From the NCBI GenBank assembly GCA_964510225.1, contig CAZEAN010000058.1, positions 1-37,685 on the forward strand: a stretch of DNA of 37,685 nt, read 5' to 3'. The position numbers and the translations under genes were made by a program. The notes beneath the pieces are model-generated. The model made no database searches. It saw nothing but the letters and a program-made list of their open reading frames with translations, and had not been told where the DNA came from. Shown here piece by piece: positions 1-7,742 of the stretch. The stretch's first letter is position 1. The number at the start of each line of letters is the position of its first letter. The DNA is from CAZEAN01 sp964510225 (lineage in GTDB: Bacteria; Planctomycetota; Planctomycetia; Isosphaerales; Isosphaeraceae).

Positions 1-1737
1 GTGGCGGTCGGCGTGGCGTTCGGCGTGGCGTTCGGCGTGGCGGGAGGCGTGGCGTTTCTTATTTCTTTCTGGTTAAACTACTTCCGCTTGGCAACTTTCC
101 CTCTCGATGTTCTCCTCTCCTGGCTTGCATTGCGCTTAGGGCGGTGGTTCCCCCAAAGTCTATCACGTGCCTGGCGTCTCTGCCCTGTTGCCTGGAACGA
201 GGTGATCTGGCTGCCACTCCCCTTTGTCGATACGTTGCTCACGCTGCTGGCAAGGCAGGATCGCAGCAAGGGACTGGAGCAGATCGCCTTTGTGGTCGCT
301 GAGCGGCCTCTCCAGCGTCGTGCCGCGATTGCCGCCTTGTGCGAAATCGTACTTGAGGACCTCAAAGCAGCCTCGCTCGACACCCTCACCGGCCTTACAG
401 ATCGGCTTAATTGGATCGGTACAAGTGAGATGCCGACCAGCCTACCTCCGGTGTTCGACGCGGCGCTCCCTCGATTCGATCGTGTCGCCCAGCACGTTGG
501 CCAGTCGCTCTCGGTGCGGAGCAACCACCGCAAAGCCCACTCACTCAACCAGGCCGGAAATGAACTGGAAGCGTTGCAGACCAGTCTGGCCATTGCGCAG
601 GGGCGGTACGCTCCTCGTCTTCTCAAGATCGCCAACGAATGGAACGAACTGCTTGACGCCGAACGGGAGCGACTGCGGCTTCATGTTCATGAAGCTCAGG
701 AGATTCCCAATCCCTTCGCCTTTGGTAACCCGGTAGCGGAGCGTGAGGACAATTTGTTTGTTGGGCGACGCGACATCGCCCAGCGAATCGAGGCTGACAT
801 CCTGGGTGCTTCCGACACCCCGACCTTACTGCTACACGGGCCGCGGCGGATGGGCAAGACGAGCCTGCTGCAGCAGTTGCCCCGACTCCTCGGCCCCGAC
901 TTTGCCCCGGCGACGATCGATTGCCAGAACCCGGCGGTGGTCACTAGCGAGGCGCGGTTACTCGGCTATCTCGCTCGTGGGATGACCCAAGGATTGAACC
1001 GCCATCGCATTCCCGTGACAAAGCTAACGCCAAATGCCCTCTCACGTGAGCCGTTCGCGACGTTCAGTGACTGGCTCGACGACGTGGAGGACAAAATGCC
1101 CGAAGGGATGCGTTTGCTGCTCTGCCTCGATGAGTACGAACGCCTCCAGGAACCGCTCGACGCTGGCTGGGGCGGCAAGTTCCTCGACACCCTCCGGCAC
1201 ACGATCCAGCATCGCCCTAAAATCGCGTTGATGTTCACCGGCTCGCACACGTTCGCCGAGCTGGGTCCAGCCTGGACCGATCGCTTCATCAGCGGCCGAC
1301 AAATCCGGGTCGGCCGCCTCACTCGTGATGACGTCATCCCTCTGCTGACGGAACCGATCCCCGATTTCGGCATGACCTACGCGGACGGCGCCCTCGACGC
1401 CCTGATCGATGCCACCAACGGCCAGCCGTTCTTGACTCAGGCCGTTGCCTTCGAACTGGTCCAGACCCTCAACGAAGGTAAACGTACCGAGGCAACCCCC
1501 AACGACATCGAAACCGCGATCACCCGAGCAATCGTCAGTGGTGACGCCTATTTCTCCAACGTCTGGAACGACGCCGGCGACGGCGGCCGTGCGATCCTTA
1601 CCGCCACCCTCCGCGGTGAAACTCCCCCCGACCACCCCACGGCCGCCCGCTGGCTCCAGAACCATGACGTCCTTGACACGGCCGGAGGGTTCGTCGTGCC
1701 CATCTTCCAGCGTTGGCTTGAAGCACAGTCGCACTGA
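1..1737 (+). CDS. AAA/STAND-type ATPase with membrane-anchored N-terminus (5' partial)
   Basis: The reading frame is open from the first base, so the true start probably lies upstream. The visible N-terminus begins with tandem Gly-Val-Ala-Phe repeats (about residues 1-20) and a hydrophobic stretch to about residue 30, suggesting the end of a multi-pass membrane region. About residues 250-450 form an ORC1/STAND-like ATPase: a VGR box (LFVGRRDI), Walker A GPRRMGKTS and a Walker B-like LLCLDEYE. The C-terminal 120 residues look like a winged-helix or lid region. Such proteins are usually NTP-driven switches or scaffolds; the substrate is unknown. It ends convergently with the sulfatase and shares no operon with the TIR/SLOG genes downstream. 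Family assignment is firm at the ATPase level and vague beyond that. Confidence 0.75.
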   Translation: MAVGVAFGVAFGVAGGVAFLISFWLNYFRLATFPLDVLLSWLALRLGRWFPQSLSRAWRLCPVAWNEVIWLPLPFVDTLLTLLARQDRSKGLEQIAFVVAERPLQRRAAIAALCEIVLEDLKAASLDTLTGLTDRLNWIGTSEMPTSLPPVFDAALPRFDRVAQHVGQSLSVRSNHRKAHSLNQAGNELEALQTSLAIAQGRYAPRLLKIANEWNELLDAERERLRLHVHEAQEIPNPFAFGNPVAEREDNLFVGRRDIAQRIEADILGASDTPTLLLHGPRRMGKTSLLQQLPRLLGPDFAPATIDCQNPAVVTSEARLLGYLARGMTQGLNRHRIPVTKLTPNALSREPFATFSDWLDDVEDKMPEGMRLLLCLDEYERLQEPLDAGWGGKFLDTLRHTIQHRPKIALMFTGSHTFAELGPAWTDRFISGRQIRVGRLTRDDVIPLLTEPIPDFGMTYADGALDALIDATNGQPFLTQAVAFELVQTLNEGKRTEATPNDIETAITRAIVSGDAYFSNVWNDAGDGGRAILTATLRGETPPDHPTAARWLQNHDVLDTAGGFVVPIFQRWLEAQSH

Positions 1738-1788
1738 GAGTCACTGCGGTACCTTCCTTCTCCAACCGTGCTGCCAACCTTGGGCCTA

Positions 1789-1806
1789 GATCGGCTGATG
1801 CCGATC
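1789..1806. terminator. Hairpin between convergent genes
   Basis: A perfect 7-bp inverted repeat, GATCGGC/GCCGATC with a TGAT loop, lies between the ATPase stop and the convergent sulfatase stop. The flank GTTATCGTTATT is T-rich on the plus side. It is placed as a terminator for the ATPase gene, but there is no uninterrupted T run. Confidence 0.5.
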
Positions 1807-1813
1807 GTTATCG

Positions 1814-3541
1814 TTATTGACCGAAATCGGGGTCGGCCTTTGCACCAGGAATGTCAAACTCGAGATACTCTCCAATCTCAAAGGGCATGCCTTCGAGGTT
1901 TTGCTTGATCATCTCCGCGATTGCCTTTGTTTCTGGCCGCGCATTTGCGAGACCGGTGTAGGGGACGCCGTAGGCCTTCGGCTTGTCCGGGTAGACTTTC
2001 TTCATCAGTTCGTGGCGAATTCTCATCCGGTTGAACTGGCCCTGGGTGTGGATCAGCGGGACAAGCATCGGATTGTCTTCGCGGGTGTCGGTGTAGAGGT
2101 CGTAGTAAGCTTCAGGCATCCCCGAGCCAGCCACCTCACCACCACCGAGCCAGTGTCTCTTGTAGCGTCCCTTCACCGTTGCCCCGAGTTGGTCACCAGT
2201 ATAAATGTGGACGTAGTCGCGGCGACCGTGTGTGTCACCGTTGAGAAGCAACGCGGTCTGGTCGATCCCGTCGACAACACGATCGGTCGGGACGTAGCCC
2301 AGGGCTTGCCCAATTCGGCTGAAGGTTGTGTAGAGGTCGGTCACATGGCAGATATCGCCAACAACCTGTTCTGGTTCGATGACGCCGGGCCATCGAGCGA
2401 ACGCCGGCACGCGGACACCGCCTTCGGTGAAGTCACCCTTACCACCTCGGTACATCAGGCTGAGCATCCCGAACTGTGGTGGGGGACTGTGGACCATCGG
2501 TCCGTTGTCCGCCATCGCGACCACCAGGGTATTCTCGGCAATCCCGAGTCGATCGAGTTCCTCAAAGAGGGTCCCCACGAAAGTGTCGAGCTTCTGCATT
2601 TCCTCAGAAACCATACTGCCGGCCTGCGTCTTCTTCTTTGGGAATGCCTTCACAAGATTGAGCAGGTTGGGCCAGTATTCGACGAAGAACGGTTGGTCGG
2701 CTTCGGCGTTCCTCCGGATGAAGTCAAGTGCCCTCTTCTCACACTCGGCGTCCATCCGCTCGTACCATTCGTTGGTCGGCAGCCCCCACTCTTGCCCTTG
2801 CTCACCCTTCCGACCTTCGATTGCCATCACGATTCCGGTGGGAATGAGACCTGGCGTATCGAGCTGATAGGGGTCGGGTGGGTAGTTCTCGCGAGCGAAG
2901 CCTCGCGCAGCCCCGACGGCGTCGCCAGTTGTATTCCATTGCGAGACGATCTGATTCATCGGTGTGAAGAGCGCCTCATCGAACCCTTGGTGATGAGGGT
3001 AGCTCTCCTCAATGTCACCGAGATGCCCCTTGCCGAAGTGTGCGGTGGCGTAACCCGCTTCGGAGAGGACTTCTGCGATCGTCACCTCATCTGCTCTCAA
3101 TCCCGCCATTTCATGAGGCATCCCAACCTGGCCCATTCCCGATCGAACCGGATGGCGGCCCGTCAGGAAGGCAACTCGGGTCGGTGTACAGGAGGGCTCA
3201 GTGTACATCCGAGTGAAGTTGATCCCCTCCTGCGCCATCCGGTTGAGGTTCGGCGTTGTGAACCCGAAGTTCTTCTGCAACGCTGGGAAACCAACTGCCC
3301 CGAATGTCATGTCATCCCACAAGATGTAGACGATATTGGGAGCTTGGCCGTGTTTCTCACGGAGTTCAGCGAGCCGAGCATCCAACTCCTTGTCTTCTTC
3401 GGTCCAACGCTCTCCGTTCTGTGCCCAGAGGATTTTGAATTCCGCATCGTGAACAATGCCACCCGTCGGTTGGCCCTGGGCCGTTAACGTTCCGAAGCAA
3501 AGAAAGAGAGTAAGCATACTTATTGAATAGATGATTCTCAT
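1814..3541 (-). CDS. Exported arylsulfatase family protein (Cys-type)
   Basis: Sulfatases hydrolyse sulfate esters using a formylglycine made from Cys or Ser in a C/S-x-P-x-R motif. Here the motif is CTPTR followed by FLTGRHP, with the metal-binding start NIVYILWDDM just upstream and a later ADNGP block, so this is a type I, Cys-type enzyme needing maturation. I chose the ATG at 3541 because GGGAG lies about 8 bases upstream and the protein then begins with a typical signal peptide (MRIIYSISMLTLFLCFG...TAQGQ). Length is about 575 residues, normal for the family. Planctomycetes carry many such genes for degrading sulfated polysaccharides; the natural substrate cannot be told from sequence. A formylglycine-generating-enzyme-like domain begins at the far end of the window. 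Confidence 0.9.
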   Translation of the reverse strand: MRIIYSISMLTLFLCFGTLTAQGQPTGGIVHDAEFKILWAQNGERWTEEDKELDARLAELREKHGQAPNIVYILWDDMTFGAVGFPALQKNFGFTTPNLNRMAQEGINFTRMYTEPSCTPTRVAFLTGRHPVRSGMGQVGMPHEMAGLRADEVTIAEVLSEAGYATAHFGKGHLGDIEESYPHHQGFDEALFTPMNQIVSQWNTTGDAVGAARGFARENYPPDPYQLDTPGLIPTGIVMAIEGRKGEQGQEWGLPTNEWYERMDAECEKRALDFIRRNAEADQPFFVEYWPNLLNLVKAFPKKKTQAGSMVSEEMQKLDTFVGTLFEELDRLGIAENTLVVAMADNGPMVHSPPPQFGMLSLMYRGGKGDFTEGGVRVPAFARWPGVIEPEQVVGDICHVTDLYTTFSRIGQALGYVPTDRVVDGIDQTALLLNGDTHGRRDYVHIYTGDQLGATVKGRYKRHWLGGGEVAGSGMPEAYYDLYTDTREDNPMLVPLIHTQGQFNRMRIRHELMKKVYPDKPKAYGVPYTGLANARPETKAIAEMIKQNLEGMPFEIGEYLEFDIPGAKADPDFGQ

Positions 3542-3897
3542 GGTGATTCTCCCGATTCGAGTCTGGTGCTGTGTTTTCTTTCCCACCCAGAGATCGCTAC
3601 GCACCTCTGAAGTGAACTAACGAGTGTTGAGCAGGAGGCCGATAAGGCTGATCGGACCGCAGACCTTGGCTGGATGCACACGATTCGGCTTCGATACGGC
3701 CGACATTCAGCAGAGATTGGGGAGCCGGATTATAGCTCTTGGGTAGGGAAGAAAAAAGGAGCCTGCTATTCGCTGCTACTGTGGCGCGGAGGCCGAGGAG
3801 GTATATTGGGGCTAAGATTGAGAGGCAGTTGGGCATTTCGGGCACGCTATTCATCAAATTTAGTCATGCAACATTGCACAGAGATAATTTAGAACCA
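3542..3897. other. Intergenic region between divergent sulfatase and SLOG-patatin genes
   Basis: About 350 bases with no convincing gene. It must contain the promoters of the divergent sulfatase and of the TIR/SLOG operon. The frame of the SLOG-patatin gene is open back to 3739, but the residues before 3898 are basic and unlike the conserved SLOG start, so I treat them as untranslated leader. Confidence 0.5.
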
Positions 3898-5658
3898 ATG
3901 AATCCTAACGATGCAAAGTATCGGCTCTGGCTCTCGGGCGCTATTCCCGAAGGAATCACACCAGAAGAGGAGGATCGACTCAAAGCGTTTGTCAAAGCCC
4001 TCGCTACCGAGGTCTTTCGTCGGGGTGCCAGAGATTGGTGCCTCGTCCATGGAGTCAGTCCAACCCTGATGGATACGATCAAAGAGGCCTCCGAATCGTA
4101 TGTGGCGCCCTCGGGAGGTCCACCCGAAAACCTTCTCTTGGTTGTCTCGCGTTACTTTCGCGAGATCAACCCCGCCGAGTACGACAAAGCACTTAAGCGA
4201 TATCGAGAAATCTCACAGAACCAAGTCATCGAGACGCGGGTTGGACTGGATCCCAATGGTCGTCCCGATCGAGACACGAGCCTGACGATCCTCCGCAAGA
4301 CTTTGGTCGCGCAGAGTAATGCGGTCGTTGCGATTGGTGGCAAATGGTGGAAGACTGCCCGCAACAAGGCCGGTGTTCCTGAAGAGCTAGAGCTTGCCAA
4401 GGTCGATCGCCTCCCGATCTTCCCCATCAAATCGTTCGGAGGTGCCACGGAAGGTTACCTTGCCGAAAACCGTGAACTACTGCGCGAGTGTCGGATCGGT
4501 CTCACCGAAACTCAGCTCGCCAGACTGCTCTCTGAGAAGGATCCGGAGGCCCTAGCGCGGGGGATCCTCGACCAGATCGAACGGTTGCCGCTCACTCCAC
4601 GCTCAGCAATGGGGGGGAAACCCTTTCGGATCCTCTCGCTGGACGGTGGCGGGATCCGTGGGGCTTATACTGCCGCCGTGCTCGCCCGGTGGGAGGAGGC
4701 CACCGGCAAGCGGATTGTCGATCACTTCGATCTCATTGCTGGAACCTCGACCGGTGGCCTGATCGCCATCGGTCTCGGGCTTGGCCTCTCAGCTCAGCAG
4801 CTCCTCAGCTTCTACCGAGATCGTGGGCCAATGATTTTCCCCACCGTTTCAAAGGCTGACCGACTCTGGCATCAACTCCGTCATTGGTTTGTCTCCAAGT
4901 TCGACATCGAGACGCTCCGTACCCAGATCAGGGAGGTCCTCGAAAACGCCCCGAGTTGGAAGTCGCTCGACGATTCACAGTGCCGATTGCTGATCCCCTC
5001 CTATAACGCGACCGGCAACAGTCTCGAGTGCTTTGTAACCTCGCACCGACCAGGAGTTAGAAGCAGCGCGCGGAATCCGATCGAGGCGGCTGTCGCCACC
5101 GCAGCAGCCCCGACCTACTTCGACCCGTTGACCGTCACCAGGCTGGGCCTCAAGATGGATCATCTCGACGGGGGTGTTTGGGCCAACCACCCAGGGCCAG
5201 CCGCGATTGCCGAGGCGGTACAGTACCTAGGCGTATCGATTGACCAGATCCAGATGCTGAGCCTTGGTACGACCTTTACTCCCGCCGACCACGCCGAGCC
5301 GCTCCTGATTGATGGAAACATCGCCGGCAAGGTTGCCTCATGGTGGGGCGGCTCTCTTGGATCCTTCCTGGCTCGGATGGCCTGGCCGGATGTTCGAGTC
5401 CGTGGGAAGATCGGTTGGCTGGCGAACATCGCTGAGTTTCTCATGAACACCCAGGCCCAGACGGCCGACCACATCTGCCAGCACCTTCTTGGAAATCGCT
5501 ACACACGGATCGATGCCGCTGTACCGGTCACCGGCCTCGACGAAGTTACTGCAGTTAACAAACTCGCTGCTCGTGGACTGGCCGATGCAAGTTACCACCT
5601 TAATGCTGGTCTGATTCAGGCTGTTTTCTTGAATGGCGTTCACGTCGCCCGCTGGTAG
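3898..5658 (+). CDS. SLOG-patatin fusion: nucleotide-sensing phospholipase effector
   Basis: About 586 residues. Residues 1-230 form a SLOG-type (LOG/TRPM-like) nucleotide-binding domain: start LWLSGAIPE (residues 10-18), later VAIGGKWWKT (144-153) and GVPEELELA (159-167). Residues 243-586 are a patatin phospholipase: oxyanion loop DGGGIRG (249-255), nucleophile motif GTSTG (282-286, Ser284) and catalytic DGG (424-426, Asp424), so the Ser-Asp dyad is intact. Patatins of this type (for example CapV of CBASS) degrade membrane lipids when a signalling nucleotide binds. The SLOG domain would be the sensor, as in ThsA of Thoeris. The start at 3898 fits the conserved domain edge, but its ribosome site is weak. 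It is the first gene of a three-gene operon; TIR follows after 35 bases. Domain calls are strong; the defence role is inferred. Confidence 0.85.
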   Translation: MNPNDAKYRLWLSGAIPEGITPEEEDRLKAFVKALATEVFRRGARDWCLVHGVSPTLMDTIKEASESYVAPSGGPPENLLLVVSRYFREINPAEYDKALKRYREISQNQVIETRVGLDPNGRPDRDTSLTILRKTLVAQSNAVVAIGGKWWKTARNKAGVPEELELAKVDRLPIFPIKSFGGATEGYLAENRELLRECRIGLTETQLARLLSEKDPEALARGILDQIERLPLTPRSAMGGKPFRILSLDGGGIRGAYTAAVLARWEEATGKRIVDHFDLIAGTSTGGLIAIGLGLGLSAQQLLSFYRDRGPMIFPTVSKADRLWHQLRHWFVSKFDIETLRTQIREVLENAPSWKSLDDSQCRLLIPSYNATGNSLECFVTSHRPGVRSSARNPIEAAVATAAAPTYFDPLTVTRLGLKMDHLDGGVWANHPGPAAIAEAVQYLGVSIDQIQMLSLGTTFTPADHAEPLLIDGNIAGKVASWWGGSLGSFLARMAWPDVRVRGKIGWLANIAEFLMNTQAQTADHICQHLLGNRYTRIDAAVPVTGLDEVTAVNKLAARGLADASYHLNAGLIQAVFLNGVHVARW

Positions 5659-5693
5659 TCGGTATCGATTCAACAACCCCCAGGAGCCACCCC

Positions 5694-6956
5694 ATGACGC
5701 AGGAGCCGGTTCCCGAATTGAGCATGGTGGTGACACCGGCCAATCGACGAGTCGCCGATGCCATCGTGACCGAGGTTGAAGCCCGATTCCCTGGGACGAG
5801 GATCGAACGTCTTGAAGTCGATCCCGACTCACCCAGTGCGATTGCCCCTGACGGCCTCGTTGTGGCCTTTGTGTTCGACTCCGATTCAGCCGATCCGATC
5901 GCCTCGGCCCTCAGCGCTTGGGCTGGCCAACGCGACTCAACCCCGGTTTTGCCGATCGCGGCTGACCCGTCCTATCCGGTACCGCCGGAGCCGTTCAACG
6001 GACTCAAGTCGCGGCCTTGGTCAGCGACCGGGCCTAACCCAAGGATCATCGATCGAATCGGAGCCCTTCTGGGGAAGATTTCCCTCCACTCCGGGACCAA
6101 GCTGTTTGTCTCCTACACTGTCCATGATGCGAAGGATGCAGCCCACGAGATTCACCGCCACCTGATCGAGTCTGGATACCAGGCGTTCTTGGACGAGGCT
6201 CCTGACCCGGTCACGGACGGTGATGCGCTCGAACTCGGCGACGATGTTCAGCCCAAGCTGATGAAGCATGTCGCCGATGCACAGGCGATCCTCCTCATTG
6301 ACTCACCGCTTGCATCACGGTCGCGCTGGGTCCATCTCGAAGTTGACGAAGCGATTGGGCAGATGGTCCCGGTCTTGCCGATCGTCATGAACGAGCCCGA
6401 TCGGGTTGGTGTGTCACGTTTCCGGCAGCTTAAGGAACTCCAACGCGCGGTGGTCGTTGGGATCCCATCGCGCGACCAGGTCACACGACCGAATGCAGAA
6501 GATCTGGAACAGATTGTCTCGGGGCTCGATGCCTACCTCGCCGCGATCTATCGCCGACGTGTCCTTGAGGTCCGCAAGCTCGAACGCTTGTTTCGGGAGA
6601 TCGAGGGAACGTTCCAGCCCTTCGAAAACCGACCGAGCCTGTACGAGTCCGAGGTCCAGAGTAAGAAGAAGCGGAAGTACGCGACGCTCGCTTGTTGTAC
6701 CTTCGAGGACGAGCTTTTCACCGAGACTCTCCGGGCATACTGTCAGGCAGTCGCCGAGATCGCTCAGGAACTCAAGCGACACTATTTTCGTCGGTACTAC
6801 TTCCATGCCGGTGATCCACTCTTTGAGGCGAACGAGCAAGAGCTGAGGGAGCGGCAACTCCCGGAACTCGAGGGTGCCGACATCACCCTGCTGACCTACG
6901 AGGATGCCGTCATCAACATTCCCAAGCTGAGGGAGGCGATTCATGCTCTCGACTAA
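5694..6956 (+). CDS. TIR-domain protein, ThsB-like candidate
   Basis: About 420 residues in three parts. Residues 1-130 have no match I recognise. Residues 135-260 are a TIR domain: strand A KLFVSYT (136-142), helix with DAAHEIHRHL, then LIDSPLASRSRWVHLEVDEA with the expected catalytic Glu at position 216. TIR domains with this Glu cleave NAD and may cyclise the product into a signal. The last 100 residues are helical and unassigned. The start ATG at 5694 is preceded by CAGGAG. The stop overlaps the next gene by 14 bases, so the two are co-translated. With SLOG proteins on both sides, the likely role is to make a signal sensed by SLOG, as ThsB does for ThsA. A scaffold TIR without catalysis is the alternative. 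Confidence 0.85.
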   Translation: MTQEPVPELSMVVTPANRRVADAIVTEVEARFPGTRIERLEVDPDSPSAIAPDGLVVAFVFDSDSADPIASALSAWAGQRDSTPVLPIAADPSYPVPPEPFNGLKSRPWSATGPNPRIIDRIGALLGKISLHSGTKLFVSYTVHDAKDAAHEIHRHLIESGYQAFLDEAPDPVTDGDALELGDDVQPKLMKHVADAQAILLIDSPLASRSRWVHLEVDEAIGQMVPVLPIVMNEPDRVGVSRFRQLKELQRAVVVGIPSRDQVTRPNAEDLEQIVSGLDAYLAAIYRRRVLEVRKLERLFREIEGTFQPFENRPSLYESEVQSKKKRKYATLACCTFEDELFTETLRAYCQAVAEIAQELKRHYFRRYYFHAGDPLFEANEQELRERQLPELEGADITLLTYEDAVINIPKLREAIHALD

Positions 6957-7713
6957 CATAGCCGTCGCAACCGAGACTCGTCGCCTCCATTCCCGAACCA
7001 TTTGGCTCTCCGGTGCGGTCCCCGAGAAGGAAACCTGGGGAGACCAGCCGGTCGATCGAAATGTTCAGGAGTTCGTCCGCTCACTCTCGGCACTGATCTT
7101 CAAATACGGGGGACGGCTTCTCCACGGGTCACACCCAAGTTTCACCCCGGTCCTTCTCCACCAGGCTCGACGCTATCTGGACGCATCGAAAGCGAGCCTA
7201 GGATCTCCCCTCACTGAGCCGCCGCTCACGCTCCTGGTCTCGGAGTGGTTCAGTACTCCTCAGAACCGCGCTGACTGGGAGCGTTGGGAGAGTGTTGCCG
7301 AGGTTGTCAGAACCTCTGTTGTCGATCCCATCGACCCTGCCCCAGAATGGACCCCGGAACAGTACCGTCAGGAGCAGCTCCAGCCAAGCCTGGGACTGAT
7401 GCGAGATGAACTCGCCGATCGAGCCGATGCGTTCGTTGCGGTTGGCGGGAAGTGGTGGAGCGATGTACCCGGTCGCGCTGGGGTGCCTCAGGAGTTCGAT
7501 CGAGCCCGCGCCAAGAACTTGCCCTGCTTTATCTTGGGAGGTTTTGGGGGAGTTTCGGCAAAGTACGTTAACGAAGAACCGGAATGGTACCGTGATCTGA
7601 ACAATGGTCTCGCCGATGAACGGAACCAGGAGCTTGCGCGTGAGGTTGACCTCACGCTCGCAGCCGGCACTGTCGTCCGCCAATTGCTCGAGATTTGGGG
7701 AGACTCGTCCTGA
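6943..7713 (+). CDS. Stand-alone SLOG-domain protein
   Basis: About 256 residues, essentially one SLOG domain related to the N-terminus of the first gene of the operon. Shared blocks are TIWLSGAVPE (19-28, versus RLWLSGAIPE), VAVGGKWWSD (165-174) and GVPQEFDRARAKN (180-192). It has no effector domain of its own. It overlaps the TIR gene by 14 bases, which implies a fixed ratio to TIR. It could be a regulatory subunit, a signal buffer that raises the activation threshold, or a LOG-like nucleotide enzyme. The gene ends 30 bases from the convergent kinase. Confidence 0.8.
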   Translation: MLSTNIAVATETRRLHSRTIWLSGAVPEKETWGDQPVDRNVQEFVRSLSALIFKYGGRLLHGSHPSFTPVLLHQARRYLDASKASLGSPLTEPPLTLLVSEWFSTPQNRADWERWESVAEVVRTSVVDPIDPAPEWTPEQYRQEQLQPSLGLMRDELADRADAFVAVGGKWWSDVPGRAGVPQEFDRARAKNLPCFILGGFGGVSAKYVNEEPEWYRDLNNGLADERNQELAREVDLTLAAGTVVRQLLEIWGDSS

Positions 7714-7742
7714 GTCGATTGCTCGCTCCTCCCGGACTTGTC

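Noticed and set aside
1817..3487. A 556-codon open frame on the plus strand opposite the sulfatase
   Set aside because: The minus-strand frame has a complete sulfatase with signal peptide and active site; the plus frame has no recognisable domain and is its mirror.
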